A DNA stretch of 64,000 nucleotides from contig NZ_SZPQ01000018.1 in NCBI RefSeq assembly GCF_005217455.1, forward strand, positions 1 to 64,000, given 5' to 3'. This document shows, in pieces, positions 51,096-62,594 of this stretch (the stretch's first letter is position 1; every line of letters begins with the position of its first letter). Under the pieces are notes generated by a model, which saw only the letters and a program-made list of their open reading frames with translations, ran no database searches and was not told where the DNA came from. Source of the DNA: Martelella alba. GTDB lineage: Bacteria; Pseudomonadota; Gammaproteobacteria; Enterobacterales; Enterobacteriaceae. Made by a program: the position numbers and the translations under genes.

Positions 51096-52142
51096 TTAAA
51101 AGCGGCACTCCACCGCTTGCGCCAGCATGGCGAGCAATCGTTCGCTATCCTGCCAGCCCAGGCAACCATCGGTAATGGATTGCCCGTAGGCGAGGGCCTG
51201 TCCGGGGATCAGTTTCTGACTGCCTTCCAACAGATAGCTTTCAGCCATGACGCCGACCACGCGGCGGGAACCTTCGCGAAGTTGCCCACAGACATCATCG
51301 GCCACGGCCAACTGCCGCTGGAATTGTTTCTGGCTATTGCCGTGACTGAAATCCACCACCAGGTGTTCCGGCAGATGGTATTCATGCAAGTGGGCGCAGG
51401 CCTGGGAAATGTCTTGCGCGTGGTAGTTGGGGACTTTGCCGCCGCGCAGGATAATATGGCCATAAGGATTGCCCTGCGTCTGATAGACGGTCATCTGGCC
51501 CTCTTTATCCGGCGAGAGAAACAGATGGGACGCGCGGGCGGCGCGGATGGCGTCAATGGCGATTTGCGTATTGCCGTCAGTGCCGTTCTTGAAACCCACC
51601 GGGCATGACAATGCCGAGGCCATCTCCCGATGGATCTGGCTTTCGGTGGTTCTGGCGCCAATGGCGCCCCAACTGATCAAATCAGCGATATATTGGCCTA
51701 TCACCATATCCAGGAATTCCGTGGCGGTAGGCAAACCGAGTTCATTTACGGCCAGCAGTAATCGTCTCGCCAGCGCCAATCCCTCGTTAACCTGATAGCT
51801 GCCGTCAAGGTCCGGATCGGCGATAAGGCCTTTCCAGCCAATCACGGTGCGGGGTTTTTCAAAATAGGTGCGCATGACGATTTCCAACCGGTCGCGATAT
51901 CGTATCCGCAAGTCGTTCAGTTGCCTGGCATAATCGATGGCGCTGTCGATGTTGTGAATGGAGCAGGGGCCGATAACCACCAATAGGCGGGGATCCTGAC
52001 CATGCAAAATCTTTTCGATACGGTGTCGGGCGGCGGTGACGTTATCGGCCACGTCGGGCCCGAGCGGCAGCCTGGCGGCCAGGGTCGCGGGTTCGACCAG
52101 ACGGCCGATACGCCTGGTGCGTAATTCATCTGTTTTCAACAT
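51096..52142 (-). CDS. aroH: DAHP synthase, tryptophan-sensitive type
   Basis: Condenses phosphoenolpyruvate and erythrose 4-phosphate to DAHP, the first step of aromatic amino-acid synthesis. It is a 348-residue class I enzyme. Conserved segments are VIGPCSIH, MRTYFEKPRT, GWKGLISDP-like (GWKGLIADPDL), ISWGAIGARTTESQ and VVDFSHGNSQKQ. Assignment to AroH rather than AroG or AroF rests on sequence likeness and on ppsR as upstream neighbour, as in E. coli. ATG 52142 is preferred to an upstream TTG at 52157. No clear TrpR operator was found in the 110-bp gap. Confidence 0.92.
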   Translation of the reverse strand: MLKTDELRTRRIGRLVEPATLAARLPLGPDVADNVTAARHRIEKILHGQDPRLLVVIGPCSIHNIDSAIDYARQLNDLRIRYRDRLEIVMRTYFEKPRTVIGWKGLIADPDLDGSYQVNEGLALARRLLLAVNELGLPTATEFLDMVIGQYIADLISWGAIGARTTESQIHREMASALSCPVGFKNGTDGNTQIAIDAIRAARASHLFLSPDKEGQMTVYQTQGNPYGHIILRGGKVPNYHAQDISQACAHLHEYHLPEHLVVDFSHGNSQKQFQRQLAVADDVCGQLREGSRRVVGVMAESYLLEGSQKLIPGQALAYGQSITDGCLGWQDSERLLAMLAQAVECRF

Positions 52143-52252
52143 GTGTATCTCTGGCAAAAAGGGCTTCTTCGCGACGGTTGTGGCGCCGGGAAGTGATGCC
52201 GATCACAATAAACCAAAACCAGGTGAATTCAACCAGAATAATAACCAGCGGA

Positions 52253-53074
52253 TTAATACATGCGCCGGCTCATACCCAGCAAATCCATTATCTTCGTGGC
52301 GAGCTCTTCCACGGAATGATTGGTGGAATCCAGATAAGGAATCTGATTATTGCGAAACAACAGCTCCACTTCGCCAACTTCGAACCGGCATTGGCGCAGG
52401 GACGCATACTGGCTGTTGTTCAGCCGTTCGTCCCGGATGGCGGCCAGCCGTTCCGGCGCGATGGTCAATCCAAACAATTTATCATGAAATGGCTTTAATG
52501 CCGCGGGTAAACGCAGATTTTCCATATCGTCGGCGATAAAGGGATAATTGGCGGCGCGAATACCGTACTGCATGGCCAGATAGATACTGGTGGGCGTTTT
52601 TCCGCAGCGGGATACGCCCAGCAAAATGATCTGCGCCTGATCGAGATTACGCAAGGTGATACCGTCATCATGGGCAAGAGTATAATCAATAGCCGCGATG
52701 CGGGCATCGTATTTGGTCAGGTTGGTGGCGGTCAATCCATGGGTACGATGGGCCACCGGATCGGGCGCCATGCCCAACTCCCGTTGCAGCGGCGCCACCA
52801 ACGCCTGGACCACGTTCTGGCAAAAACCGTCGCTGGATTCGATAATGCCGCGAATAAGCGGCGACACGATTGAATAAAACACCAGGGGACGGACGCCGCT
52901 TTGCTTATAGAGCGCATTGATTTGCTCGCAAACGGCGATGGCGCGGGTTTCATTTTCCACAAATGGCAGCGTATAGCCGGTCGTAGCCACCGGGAATTGC
53001 GATAACACCGCATGGCCCACCACTTCGGCCGTAATTGCCGTGCCGTCTGAGATGAAAAATACACTTCTTTCCAT
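52253..53074 (-). CDS. ppsR: PEP synthase regulatory kinase/phosphorylase PpsR
   Basis: A bifunctional enzyme that inactivates PpsA by ADP-dependent threonine phosphorylation and reactivates it by Pi-dependent phosphorolysis. The DUF299 protein has 273 residues. The ADP-binding P-loop is [15 protein letters not shown], and the N-terminal [15 protein letters not shown] is diagnostic. ATG 53074 (MERSVFFIS) has GGGAG upstream; the frame open to 53131 is leader. It is divergent from its target gene ppsA, 149 bp apart. Confidence 0.95.
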   Translation of the reverse strand: MERSVFFISDGTAITAEVVGHAVLSQFPVATTGYTLPFVENETRAIAVCEQINALYKQSGVRPLVFYSIVSPLIRGIIESSDGFCQNVVQALVAPLQRELGMAPDPVAHRTHGLTATNLTKYDARIAAIDYTLAHDDGITLRNLDQAQIILLGVSRCGKTPTSIYLAMQYGIRAANYPFIADDMENLRLPAALKPFHDKLFGLTIAPERLAAIRDERLNNSQYASLRQCRFEVGEVELLFRNNQIPYLDSTNHSVEELATKIMDLLGMSRRMY

Positions 53075-53118
53075 GTTTTTCTCCCGGTTTGCATACGACA
53101 AACTCTTAATTTTCAAGC

Positions 53119-53132
53119 TGGCTCGATTCACA
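53119..53132. promoter_or_regulatory. Cra (FruR)-like site upstream of ppsA
   Basis: On the minus strand 53132-53119 reads TGTGAATCGAGCCA, with a perfect left half TGAATCGA of the Cra consensus and a degenerate right half. It lies about 40 bp before a likely start point set by TATGCT at 53154-53159, in line with Cra activation of ppsA in E. coli. Confidence 0.5.
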
Positions 53133-53223
53133 TGGATTCTGCCGGCGGGACTTTATGCTACGCTCAAAAATGATTCATTCCGTCCAGACTGTTTCATTCA
53201 TTATAAGTAAAAGGATGACCCAG

Positions 53224-55602
53224 ATGTCTAAACCTGACAATGATTGCAGTAGCGTATTATGGTACAACCAGCTAGGGATGCAGGATGTAGACCGGGTTGG
53301 GGGTAAAAATGCCTCTCTTGGGGAAATGATAACGCATTTATCGGAGCTGGGCGTGTCGGTACCCAACGGGTTCGCCACCACCGCGGGCGCCTTTAATGAA
53401 TTTTTGAATCAGAGCGGTATCAATCAGCGGATTTATGATCTGCTTGACGATATTGACATCGATGATATCGGCGAATTATCCCGGGCCGGCAATCAAATCA
53501 GGCAGTGGATCATTGATACGCCGTTTCAGCCCGACTTGCAGGGGGCAATCACCGCGGCTTACCAGCGCCTGTCGGCTGACGACAGCGAGGCGTCGTTTGC
53601 GGTACGTTCCTCCGCTACCGCGGAGGATATGCCCGACGCATCGTTTGCCGGCCAGCAGGAGACGTTCCTAAACGTGCAGGGCATTGATGCGGTGATGACC
53701 GCCATCAAACATGTGTTCGCCTCGCTGTTCAATGATCGGGCCATTTCCTATCGTGTTCACCAGGGCTATGATCATCGCGGCGTGGCGTTGTCCGCCGGCG
53801 TACAGCGGATGGTTCGCTCGGATAAGGCGGCGTCGGGCGTCATGTTCACCCTTGATACCGAATCGGGATTCGATCAGGTGGTCTTTATCACCGCCGCCTA
53901 CGGTCTGGGCGAAATGGTAGTGCAGGGCGCGGTGAATCCCGACGAATTCTACGTTCACAAACCCACCCTGCATGCTGGGCGGCCGGCCATAGTCCGGCGC
54001 AATATCGGCTCCAAGAAAATACGCATGGTCTATGCCGGCAGCCAGGAACATGGCAAGCAAGTGCAAATTGAAGATGTGCCGGAAAGCGAGCGGGACCGGT
54101 TTTCACTTAGCGATCAAGAGGTGGAGGAGCTGGCGCGCCAGGCGCTGCTTATCGAACGACACTATGGTCGGCCGATGGATATCGAGTGGGCCAAGGATGG
54201 GCATACCGGGCGGCTTTATATTGTTCAGGCCCGGCCGGAGACGGTGCGGTCCCGCGGTCAGGTGATGGAGCGGTACCAGCTCAAATCCCGCGGCGAGGTG
54301 CTAATAGAGGGCCGGGCCATCGGTCATCGCATCGGGGCGGGGACGGTCAAGGTTATCCAAAACCTTAACGAAATGAACAAAGTCGAGGCCGGCGACGTAT
54401 TGGTCACCGATATGACCGACCCTGATTGGGAGCCTATCATGAAAAAAGCCGCGGCCATTGTAACCAACCGCGGCGGGCGGACTTGCCATGCCGCCATCAT
54501 TGCCCGGGAACTGGGCATTCCGGCGGTGGTGGGATGCGGCGACGCCACCGAGCGCATCAAGGAAGGACAGAATGTGACGGTATCCTGCGCGGAAGGCGAT
54601 ACCGGCTATGTGTATCAAGAATTGCTGGACTTTGCGGTAAACAGTTCCGCCATTGACAAAATGCCCTCACTGCCGCTCAAGGTCATGATGAATGTGGGGA
54701 ATCCCGATCGGGCCTTCGATTTCGCCTGCCTGCCCAATGACGGGGTGGGTCTGGCGCGCCTGGAATTCATCATCAATCGCATGATAGGCGTCCATCCCCG
54801 CGCCTTGCTGGAATTCGACCAGCAGCCGTCGCAACTGCGAGAGGAAATCAACCGTATGATCCATGGGTATTCCTCTCCCAAGGAATACTACATCGCCCGC
54901 CTGACCGAAGGGGTTGCGACACTGGCCGCCGCTTTCTGGCCGAAACGCGTGATAGTGCGGCTGTCGGATTTCAAATCCAATGAATATGCCAATTTGCTGG
55001 GCGGCGACCGCTATGAGCCTTCGGAAGAAAATCCCATGTTGGGTTTTCGCGGCGCCGGGCGCTATATTGCCGACAGCTTCCGTGACTGTTTCGCGTTGGA
55101 ATGCGATGCCATCAAACGGGTGCGTAATGACATGGGGCTTTGCAATGTGGAAATCATGATCCCCTTTGTGCGTACGGTGGAACAGGCCGCGGCGGTGGTG
55201 GATGAACTGGCTCGGCAGGGTCTCAAGCGCGGCGAAAATGGCCTTAAGGTCATCATGATGTGCGAAATCCCCTCCAATGCGCTGCTGGCGGAGCAATTTC
55301 TGGCGTACTTCGACGGTTTTTCCATCGGATCCAATGACATGACCCAGCTGGCCCTGGGGCTGGATCGGGATTCCGGGTTGGTATCGGCGTTGTTCGATGA
55401 GCGTAATGAAGCGGTTAAGGCGTTGTTGTCCATGGCGATTTCCGCCGCCAAGAAGCAGGGAAAGTATGTGGGCATCTGCGGTCAGGGACCGTCGGACCAT
55501 GAGGATTTCGCCGCCTGGCTGATGCAGCAGGGTATCGACAGCTTATCCTTGAATCCGGATACCGTGGTAAAAACCTGGCTCAGCCTGGCGGAGCTTCATT
55601 AA
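53224..55602 (+). CDS. ppsA: Phosphoenolpyruvate synthase
   Basis: Makes phosphoenolpyruvate, AMP and phosphate from pyruvate, ATP and water during gluconeogenesis. It has 792 residues, as in E. coli. The N-terminal ATP-grasp half has [12 protein letters not shown]. The phosphohistidine domain has [15 protein letters not shown] with His422, and next to it is the site phosphorylated by PpsR (the Thr before the Cys-His pair). The C-terminal PEP-binding barrel has [17 protein letters not shown] and the acid Cys in [14 protein letters not shown] 53224 (MSKPDND) matches the family start; ATG 53215 and 53155 are alternatives. Confidence 0.97.
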   Translation: MSKPDNDCSSVLWYNQLGMQDVDRVGGKNASLGEMITHLSELGVSVPNGFATTAGAFNEFLNQSGINQRIYDLLDDIDIDDIGELSRAGNQIRQWIIDTPFQPDLQGAITAAYQRLSADDSEASFAVRSSATAEDMPDASFAGQQETFLNVQGIDAVMTAIKHVFASLFNDRAISYRVHQGYDHRGVALSAGVQRMVRSDKAASGVMFTLDTESGFDQVVFITAAYGLGEMVVQGAVNPDEFYVHKPTLHAGRPAIVRRNIGSKKIRMVYAGSQEHGKQVQIEDVPESERDRFSLSDQEVEELARQALLIERHYGRPMDIEWAKDGHTGRLYIVQARPETVRSRGQVMERYQLKSRGEVLIEGRAIGHRIGAGTVKVIQNLNEMNKVEAGDVLVTDMTDPDWEPIMKKAAAIVTNRGGRTCHAAIIARELGIPAVVGCGDATERIKEGQNVTVSCAEGDTGYVYQELLDFAVNSSAIDKMPSLPLKVMMNVGNPDRAFDFACLPNDGVGLARLEFIINRMIGVHPRALLEFDQQPSQLREEINRMIHGYSSPKEYYIARLTEGVATLAAAFWPKRVIVRLSDFKSNEYANLLGGDRYEPSEENPMLGFRGAGRYIADSFRDCFALECDAIKRVRNDMGLCNVEIMIPFVRTVEQAAAVVDELARQGLKRGENGLKVIMMCEIPSNALLAEQFLAYFDGFSIGSNDMTQLALGLDRDSGLVSALFDERNEAVKALLSMAISAAKKQGKYVGICGQGPSDHEDFAAWLMQQGIDSLSLNPDTVVKTWLSLAELH

Positions 55603-55861
55603 CGGGAATTCAGTTCCGCTTCCGGGGACGGTGGACGGAATGTCGCTCATCGTCCACCGGATGATACTCGGCGCCGTGGCCCGTTAAGCGAGTGCATTCC
55701 GCCCGCGGCAACGTTAAGGTTAACGCGTCTATAGGCAAAATACTTCGCGTGGCATCGCGGCGGTAGGTAAATGCTCCCCAGGCGCATAGAAGATGAATGA
55801 ACGTCGCCGACACAGAGGCGCTTAAGAATATAACCGAGAGTTAAGGCAGGAAGACGGGCAA

Positions 55862-55959
55862 AAAAAAAAGCCCATCCTGTCTGACGGGCAAAGACTACAC
55901 ACAGCAATTCGTTTAACTCAGGGGAAACCGTGATGAAAAATCATGGAGTTGAGTTAATT
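55862..55959 (-). ncRNA. rprA: Small regulatory RNA RprA
   Basis: RprA activates rpoS translation by Hfq-dependent pairing with the rpoS leader and also represses csgD and ydaM in E. coli. On the minus strand the segment GAATTGCTGTGTGTAGTCTT followed by TGCCC is identical to E. coli RprA as I recall it. A terminator stem (GCCCGTC with GATGGGC) and ten T complete the 3' end. CCCCTGAGT, part of the conserved core, lies just upstream. The first third is diverged from E. coli. TATAAT at 55971-55966 sets the start near 55959, giving about 98 nt. Position beside ydiK agrees with E. coli. Confidence 0.93.
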
Positions 55960-56267
55960 GCTTAGATTATAATATTTATTACCCACGACGGAGTCATTAA
56001 GAATCATCCTAATAACTTCCGGGATGTTTATTCATGTCCATTGAAAATAATTCACCTTTGCATATAATCTCCCGATTTATTTTCTACTCGATGAAGACGA
56101 TTGAGATTATCGGCTGAAATTGATCTTGCCTGAACGCGACAAATATAAAGTAATAAACCTTAAAAATTAAAAGGACAATAGGCCCTTAATAATCCAGGTG
56201 ACAACACGGCGGCGCACAATCGGCACCGCCAACAAACAGGCAACCTGAGGCAGGACGGGAATTTTTC
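55960..56267. other. rprA-ydiK intergenic region
   Basis: About 300 bp between the rprA start and the end of ydiK. It contains the rprA promoter, the RcsB box and A/T-rich sequence up to 56170, and no gene. The 55603-55861 stretch between ppsA and rprA is likewise empty, with no clear ppsA terminator seen. Confidence 0.5.
55998..56011. promoter_or_regulatory. RcsB box upstream of rprA
   Basis: TAAGAATCATCCTA matches the RcsB/RcsAB box (TAAGAATATTCTTA-like). It lies 39-52 bp upstream of the predicted rprA start, adjacent to the -35 region, where RcsB activates rprA in E. coli. It indicates that envelope stress sensed by Rcs controls RprA in this organism. Confidence 0.7.
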
Positions 56268-57368
56268 TCAAGGAAGTTCCCGCAGGCGTATCTCAGGATG
56301 ATGGAGTTCGCCAGGGGGCGGCGCTTCGTGTACCCAGGCGAATATCAGACGATAGGACACCGCCAATACCACCGGACCGATAAACAGGCCTATCATGCCG
56401 AAACCCAACAACCCGCCGATAACGCCGCACAGTACCAGCAACACCGGCAGATCGGCCCCCATGCGAATAAATATCGGCCGCAGGAAGTTATCCATGGTGG
56501 CCACCACACAACTCCAGATAAGGAGCAGGGTGCCAAGGGTGGTGCTGCCGCTCCAATAAAGCCAAATCATGGCGGGGATCAACACCAGCAACGGCCCAAG
56601 TTGCGCGATACACAGCATGAACATCATGACCGTAAGCAGGGTAGCGAAGGGGACGCCGGTCACCGCTAATCCGATGCCGCCCAATACCGCCTGGACGATG
56701 GCGGTCAGCACCACGCCCAGGGCCACAGCCCGAATCGCCTGAGCGGCCAACAGCACAGAGGCGTCGCCGCGCTCGGCGCCCAGACGGACGGCGAAATGAC
56801 GCACCGCGTGCGCGACGCGTTCGCCGCGCACATAGAGCAGAACGCTAAACAGGAGCATCAGCCCGGTATGCAACAAAAAACTGCCTACTTGGGCCACTTG
56901 CGCCAGCAGCCAGGCGGCCGAACGGCCGACATAAGGCCGGATTTTGCTCATCAAGAGACCGCCGCCGCCGGAAATCAGATTCTGCCAGCCGGCGTACAAT
57001 TTGTGTCCCACCAGGGGAATGCTCTCCAGTTCATGCAACTCTGGCAGTGTCAGCCGGTTCGGCTGGGTCGCCCAGGCTATCAGCGGCGCACTGTTCTCGA
57101 TGGCGCTGCTTACCAGCAACGATACCGGCAAAACGATGAGCAGCAGCAACAACAGCGTCATCACGATGACCGCAAGGGAACGCTTGCCCCATAACAGCGC
57201 TTGCAGCCGGATAAGCAGCGGCCAGGTGGCGATAACCACCATGCTGGCCCAGGCGAAGCCAAGGATAAAGGGTTGAACCACCCAAAAACAGGCCAGGGCC
57301 ATCAGGGCGATAAACGTCACGCTAAACAGCATCCTCGGCAGATCGGTAAATTGACGCGGGTAGGCCAT
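56268..57368 (-). CDS. ydiK: AI-2E family transporter YdiK
   Basis: A 366-residue inner-membrane protein of the AI-2E/TqsA superfamily with about eight hydrophobic segments. Typical features are the LGFAWASMVVIATWPLLIRL segment near the N-terminus, the central YVRGERVA region and GLIGLFIGPVVLAVSYRL-type helix at the end (GMIGLFIGPVVLAVSY). The substrate of YdiK is unknown; the family exports small molecules or ions. It is divergent from ydiJ, with 420 bp between. Confidence 0.92.
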   Translation of the reverse strand: MAYPRQFTDLPRMLFSVTFIALMALACFWVVQPFILGFAWASMVVIATWPLLIRLQALLWGKRSLAVIVMTLLLLLLIVLPVSLLVSSAIENSAPLIAWATQPNRLTLPELHELESIPLVGHKLYAGWQNLISGGGGLLMSKIRPYVGRSAAWLLAQVAQVGSFLLHTGLMLLFSVLLYVRGERVAHAVRHFAVRLGAERGDASVLLAAQAIRAVALGVVLTAIVQAVLGGIGLAVTGVPFATLLTVMMFMLCIAQLGPLLVLIPAMIWLYWSGSTTLGTLLLIWSCVVATMDNFLRPIFIRMGADLPVLLVLCGVIGGLLGFGMIGLFIGPVVLAVSYRLIFAWVHEAPPPGELHHPEIRLRELP

Positions 57369-57790
57369 GAAAGAATTTTCACCTCGCTTGACAGACGGAT
57401 GGGTAGACCGGACACCGGGCCGAGCGCCGGCGCCTTACCAGGCTACGACCATAATGATGCGTGATTTCAGATCCTTTTGATAGCGCGAAACACAAAACTT
57501 TCGCCGCCGCCGCTGTTCACCGTAGCCAAGATTTTTTCCCGTCCGCGCGCATGTCAAAAAGAAATGTGATAAAACACATCAGTGCGGTTTCCCGGCAGGC
57601 TCAGACGCATGCCCGGAAACAAACGCGACACACATCATTTTGAACATAAAACAACAATAGACACTCTGGATAATTTGAGTTGCTTCGTGGCGGCAAAAAG
57701 CCAACCCAAGCGAGCGCATTGCGCGAACACGGCACTGGGGGCAACCTGAAGTATACGAGTATCACCATTGAAAAAGCAGGCTTGTCGTCA
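57369..57790. other. ydiK/ydiJ divergent intergenic region
   Basis: About 420 bp with both promoters. The ydiJ frame is open from 57680, but family homology begins at 57791. A TAACGTGATAAAACAC-like A/T stretch near 57560-57580 and ACAATAGACACTCTGGATAATTTG at 57650-57680 could carry promoter elements; nothing else is recognised. Confidence 0.3.
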
Positions 57791-60700
57791 ATGATCCCAC
57801 AGATTGCAAAGGCACCGGGACTTGCCCAACCGGTTATTGATTTTATTCATGAACTGACATTCAACGGCTTTACCGGCGACAGCGCCACGACTTATGCGGA
57901 CAGGCTGACCATGGCCACCGACAACAGCGTCTATCAATTATTACCCGACGCAGTGTTGTTCCCCCGCTCCACCGAAGACGTCAGGCTGATAGCCGGGCTG
58001 GCGGCGAATCCCCGCTTCGCCGGGCTGACATTCACTCCGCGCGGCGGCGGCACTGGCACCAATGGTCAATCTCTCAATACCGGTATTGTGGTGGATATGT
58101 CCCGGCATATGAACCGGATTTTGGACGTGAATATCGAGCAGGGCTGGGTCAGCGTGGAGGCCGGCGTCATCAAGGACCAGCTTAATCTTTTTCTTAAGCC
58201 GCTCGGCTACTTCTTCGCTCCCGAACTCTCCACCAGTAACCGCGCAACCCTTGGCGGCATGGTCAACACCGACGCATCCGGCCAGGGATCGCTGGTCTAT
58301 GGCAAAACATCCGATCATGTGCTGGCGCTACGCGCGGTACTCATGGGCGGCGAATTGCTGGAGACGCGGGCCATGCCGACGGCCGAGGCGGAGCGTCTGA
58401 GCCGCGCGGAAGACGCCGCCGGCGCTATCTATCGCACGGTGCTGGAGCGCTGCCGACTGCAACGCGACCTTATTTTGCAAAAATTTCCGTCGCTGAACCG
58501 TTTTCTGACCGGTTACGATCTCCGGCATGTGTTTAGCGACGATATGCAGACCTTCGATCTGGGCCGCATCCTTACCGGTTCGGAGGGCACGCTGGCCTTT
58601 ATCACGGAAATCCGGCTGGATATTACGCCGTTGCCCAAGGTGCGGCGGCTGGTCAATATCAAATACGATTCGTTCGACTCCGCGCTGCGCAACGCGCCCT
58701 TTATGCTGGAGGCGCATGCGTTGTCGGTGGAAACCGTCGATTCCAAGGTATTGAACCTGGCAAGGGAAGATATTATTTGGCATTCAGTGAAGGACCAAAT
58801 TCGGGATGTGCCCGGTCACGATGTGCAGGGACTGAATATCGTCGAATTCGCCGGCGACGACCCGTCGCTTATCGAGACGCGTCTGGCGAAACTATGCCAA
58901 CGGCTGGATGCGCTGATGGAGGCACGGCAGGACGGGGTTATCGGTTATCAGATCTGCGATCTGTTATCGGATATCGAACGCATTTATGCGATGCGTAAAA
59001 AAGCGGTCGGCCTGCTTGGCAACAGTAAAGGCGCCGCCAAGCCGATTCCCTTCGCCGAGGACACCTGCGTCCCGCCCGCGCATCTGGCCGACTATATCGC
59101 CGAGTTCCGCCAACTGCTCGATAGTCATCAACTGCAATACGGTATGTTCGGCCATGTGGACGCCGGCGTGCTTCACGTGCGTCCGGCGCTGGATATGTGT
59201 GATCCGGCGCAGGAAATACTCATGAAGCGGCTTTCCGATCACATTGTCGCGCTGACCGCCAAGTATGGCGGCCTGTTGTGGGGGGAACACGGCAAAGGGT
59301 TCCGGGCCGAATACAGCCCGGCGTTTTTCGGCGACACCCTTTACGAGGAGTTGCGGCGGATTAAAGCGGCGTTCGACCCTGATAATCGGCTCAATCCCGG
59401 CAAAATCTGCGCTCCGCTGGACAGTGGGGATGCCATGAAAACCGTGGACGGCGTGAAACGGGGCGCCTTTGACCGGCAAATTCCCGTGACGGTCCGCAAT
59501 TCGTTTCGCGGCGCGCTGGAATGTAACGGCAACGGCCTGTGTTTTAATTTCGACACGCGAAGCCCTATGTGCCCGTCAATGAAAATCACCGGCAACCGGA
59601 TTCACTCGCCAAAAGGCCGGGCCACATTGGTGCGCGAATGGCTACGGTTATTGGCCCAGCAGGGCGTCGACCCCTTGGCGTTGGAAAAAAATCTGCCAAG
59701 CGGCATCGCCAGCCTGAGCGAATTGATGGCCAGAATTCGTAATACGCGCCGCGCCGCGCGCGGGGAATATGATTTTTCCCATGAGGTCAAAGCGGCCATG
59801 TCCGGCTGTCTGGCCTGCAAAGCCTGTTCAACGCAATGTCCGATAAAAATCGACGTGCCGGGATTCCGTTCGCGGTTTCTCGCGCTTTACCACAGCCGCT
59901 ATCTGCGCCCGATGCGGGATCATCTGGTGGCCGGCGTGGAAAGCTATGCGCCTTTGATGGCGCGAGCGCCAACGGTGTTCAATTTTTTTCTCAAACAGCC
60001 CTGGCTTAATACGGTGGGCCGTAAATATATTGGCATGGTGGATCTGCCGTTGCTTTCCGCGCCATCGCTGCGCAGCCAATTGGCTGGGCATCGCTGTGTC
60101 GAGACCAGTCTTGAACGACTGGAAGCCATGCCCGATGCGCAACGTCGCAACCATGTGCTGGTGGTGCAGGATCCGTTTACCAGCTATTACGATGCCGGCG
60201 TGGTGGCGGATTTTGTCCGACTGGTGGAAAAACTGGGCTATCAGCCGGTTTTATTGCCCTTTTCACCCAATGGCAAAGCGCAGCATATCAAAGGCTTTAT
60301 GCAGCGTTTCGCCAAAACCGCCGCTAAAACCGCTGATTTCCTCAACCGGACCGCCCGTCTCGGACTGCCGATGGTCGGCGTCGATCCGGCGCTGGTGCTA
60401 TGTTACCGGGACGAGTATCGTGAAGTGCTGGGGGCGCGACGCGGCGATTTTCAGGTCATGCTGGTGCATGAATGGCTGGCCGGTTTGCCGGACGCCGCTG
60501 AGAAAACCCCGCCGGCGTCGGCAACGGGGGATAATACCTGGTATTTGTTCGGCCATTGCACCGAATCGACCGAATTGCCCGCCAGCGGCCAGCAATGGTC
60601 GGCGATTTTCGCCCGCTACGGCGCCAAGCTTGAGACCGTCAGCGTCGGTTGCTGCGGTATGGCCGGGACTTATGGCCATGAAAGCGCCAACCTGGAAAAT

Positions 60701-60856
60701 TCCCTCGGTATTTATGCCTTATCGTGGCAAAAACCGCTGCAACAGTTGCCGCGGGAACGCTGCCTGACCACCGGCTACTCATGCCGAAGCCAAGTCAAGC
60801 GAATCGAGGGCGAAACCCTCCGCCACCCCTTGCAGGCGCTATTGGAGATGTTATGA
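57791..60856 (+). CDS. ydiJ: D-2-hydroxyglutarate dehydrogenase YdiJ (FAD, 4Fe-4S)
   Basis: A large flavoprotein of 1021 residues (E. coli 1018) that oxidises D-2-hydroxyglutarate. An FAD-binding PCMH domain lies at about 45-260 ([38 protein letters not shown] region). The FAD-oxidase C domain (to about 560) includes the [12 protein letters not shown] and WGEHGKGFR motifs. The iron-sulfur part has [14 protein letters not shown] at about 670-683, and the C-terminal CCG domain has [13 protein letters not shown] at about 953. The ATG at 57791 ([10 protein letters not shown]) fits the family, but lacks a strong Shine-Dalgarno sequence. menI overlaps its stop codon. Confidence 0.94.
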   Translation: MIPQIAKAPGLAQPVIDFIHELTFNGFTGDSATTYADRLTMATDNSVYQLLPDAVLFPRSTEDVRLIAGLAANPRFAGLTFTPRGGGTGTNGQSLNTGIVVDMSRHMNRILDVNIEQGWVSVEAGVIKDQLNLFLKPLGYFFAPELSTSNRATLGGMVNTDASGQGSLVYGKTSDHVLALRAVLMGGELLETRAMPTAEAERLSRAEDAAGAIYRTVLERCRLQRDLILQKFPSLNRFLTGYDLRHVFSDDMQTFDLGRILTGSEGTLAFITEIRLDITPLPKVRRLVNIKYDSFDSALRNAPFMLEAHALSVETVDSKVLNLAREDIIWHSVKDQIRDVPGHDVQGLNIVEFAGDDPSLIETRLAKLCQRLDALMEARQDGVIGYQICDLLSDIERIYAMRKKAVGLLGNSKGAAKPIPFAEDTCVPPAHLADYIAEFRQLLDSHQLQYGMFGHVDAGVLHVRPALDMCDPAQEILMKRLSDHIVALTAKYGGLLWGEHGKGFRAEYSPAFFGDTLYEELRRIKAAFDPDNRLNPGKICAPLDSGDAMKTVDGVKRGAFDRQIPVTVRNSFRGALECNGNGLCFNFDTRSPMCPSMKITGNRIHSPKGRATLVREWLRLLAQQGVDPLALEKNLPSGIASLSELMARIRNTRRAARGEYDFSHEVKAAMSGCLACKACSTQCPIKIDVPGFRSRFLALYHSRYLRPMRDHLVAGVESYAPLMARAPTVFNFFLKQPWLNTVGRKYIGMVDLPLLSAPSLRSQLAGHRCVETSLERLEAMPDAQRRNHVLVVQDPFTSYYDAGVVADFVRLVEKLGYQPVLLPFSPNGKAQHIKGFMQRFAKTAAKTADFLNRTARLGLPMVGVDPALVLCYRDEYREVLGARRGDFQVMLVHEWLAGLPDAAEKTPPASATGDNTWYLFGHCTESTELPASGQQWSAIFARYGAKLETVSVGCCGMAGTYGHESANLENSLGIYALSWQKPLQQLPRERCLTTGYSCRSQVKRIEGETLRHPLQALLEML

Positions 60857-61275
60857 GCATTTGGAAACGTTCCATGACATTGGCGGAACTCAACCGTACC
60901 AGCAAGGATACCCTGGCCGACCATCTGGGCATCGTCTATACCCGCCTTAGCGAAGACGAACTGGAGGGAACCCTGCCGGTGGACGGACGCACCCGTCAAC
61001 CCTTTGGTCTGCTGCATGGCGGCGCGTCCGCGGTGCTGGCGGAATCGCTGGGATCGCTGGCGGGCTACCTCTGTACCGAAGGGGATGCCCATATTGTGGG
61101 ACTGGAGATTAATGCCAGCCATATCCGGGCGGTGAGGGAGGGCAGGGTTCGCGGCGTCTGCCGGGCGGTGCACGTGGGGCGCACCCATCAGGTCTGGGAT
61201 ATCCGGCTGTATGACGATCAAGACAGGCTCAGTTGCCTCGCCCGGCTGACCACCGCCGTGCTGCAACCGCGTTGA
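60853..61275 (+). CDS. menI: DHNA-CoA thioesterase MenI
   Basis: Hydrolyses 1,4-dihydroxy-2-naphthoyl-CoA in menaquinone synthesis, and other acyl-CoAs in vitro. It is a hotdog-fold protein of 140 residues, formerly YdiI. The substrate loop [18 protein letters not shown] contains His55 and the catalytic Glu64. The ATG at 60853 overlaps the ydiJ TGA (ATGA), so translation is coupled. A hairpin (CCCCGC at 61280-61285 with GCGGGG at 61294-61299) follows the stop. Confidence 0.94.
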   Translation: MSIWKRSMTLAELNRTSKDTLADHLGIVYTRLSEDELEGTLPVDGRTRQPFGLLHGGASAVLAESLGSLAGYLCTEGDAHIVGLEINASHIRAVREGRVRGVCRAVHVGRTHQVWDIRLYDDQDRLSCLARLTTAVLQPR

Positions 61276-61400
61276 CGCCCCCCGCCGCAAAGCGCGGGGC
61301 TGGGCAGTATTCCGGAACCGGGCTGTATAACGGCGTTAGGCGTGTTTCCCTCCCGGGGCAAACGGTCAAATTTCCTTGCGGCCGTGCGGGACTGGGGTCG

Positions 61401-62594
61401 CTAACCGGCGGCGCGTAATTTCAGCCGGAGGGTAAGCAGTGCGGACAGCGCGGCCATGAGCGCCGCACATAAATAGATATATGACATGCCCAGATGGGAC
61501 ATGATAAAACCGGCGGCCGGGCCGGCCAGGCTCAGGCCGAGATCGAGAAAGGCGGAATAGGTGCCGAGCGCGGTGCCTTGGTTCTGAGGCGGCACCTGTC
61601 TGACCGCCTCGACGCCGAGCGCAGGGAATACCAGCGAAAACCCCGCTCCGGTCAACAGCGCTCCCATGTCCGCCACCAGCGCCGAGGGGGCCTGCCAAAT
61701 CAGCAATAACCCCAGCATTTCGCCCACAAACGATACCAGCGAGACGTTCAGGCCGCCATGGCGGTTGATGGTATCCCCTGACGCCAGACGGACGCCGACA
61801 AAGGCGCAACTCATTAGCGTCAGTGAAAACGCGGCGCCCTGCCACTGACGCTCGGCGAAATAGAGCGTGATGAAACTGACTATCACCCCGAAGCCGACGG
61901 TGCCTAACCCCAGTCCCAGGCCGTATTGCCATACTCTGCCCACCACCTGATAAAAAGCCAGGCGCTTACCGGCCGCGACGGTGACCGCCGGCTTGCGTAA
62001 AGCGACCAGCCAGGCGGCCAGGGCCGCTGCCGCGATAAAGACGCCTACCGCGCCTAAGCCGCCGACGTCATTTAAAAACACGCCCAGCGGGGCGCCGATG
62101 CCGATGGCGCCATAAGTGGCCACGCCGTTCCAGGAGATCACCCGGGCGGTATGCAATTGGCCCACGCGGCCAATTCCCCACAATGTGGCGCCGGTACTGG
62201 CGAAACTTTCACCCACGCCCAGCACCAGTCGCCCGGCGAACAGCACGAAAAGGCCGGTCCAGGGCGCGGCGGACAGTCCACCGGCGACAACATACAGCAG
62301 ACCGCTCAGGCCGCAACACAGTAATCCGAGCAGGACCACCCGTTTCGGGCCCCACATATCGGCAAACCGTCCGGCATGGGGGCGGCTCAACAGGGTGGCG
62401 ATATATTGTATGCTGATGGCAAGGCCGGCTATCACGGTATTGAACCCGAGCTGATTATGGGTAAAGCCGGGAATCACCGCCAAGGGCAAGCCGATGGACA
62501 GATAACAGATAAAAGTAAAAAAAACGATGGGTATGATGCGCCGGTTCAGCTGCCGCGGGGGCAGGGCCGGTAATGGCGAGGCTTGAGAAGGCAT
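61401..62594 (-). CDS. MFS transporter, YhhS/YfcJ-like
   Basis: A major facilitator with 12 predicted helices and 397 residues, of the group of putative arabinose or drug exporters that includes YhhS and YfcJ. The MFS loop 2-3 motif is visible as GRFADMWGPKRVVLLG, and motif C-like GRLVLGVGESFASTGATLWG follows. No equivalent lies between menI and sufA in E. coli, so this is an insertion or lineage-specific retention. ATG 62594 (MPSQASP) is preferred over the ATG at 62651. A Fur-like box 250 bp upstream raises the possibility of iron control. Substrate unknown. Confidence 0.85.
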   Translation of the reverse strand: MPSQASPLPALPPRQLNRRIIPIVFFTFICYLSIGLPLAVIPGFTHNQLGFNTVIAGLAISIQYIATLLSRPHAGRFADMWGPKRVVLLGLLCCGLSGLLYVVAGGLSAAPWTGLFVLFAGRLVLGVGESFASTGATLWGIGRVGQLHTARVISWNGVATYGAIGIGAPLGVFLNDVGGLGAVGVFIAAAALAAWLVALRKPAVTVAAGKRLAFYQVVGRVWQYGLGLGLGTVGFGVIVSFITLYFAERQWQGAAFSLTLMSCAFVGVRLASGDTINRHGGLNVSLVSFVGEMLGLLLIWQAPSALVADMGALLTGAGFSLVFPALGVEAVRQVPPQNQGTALGTYSAFLDLGLSLAGPAAGFIMSHLGMSYIYLCAALMAALSALLTLRLKLRAAG

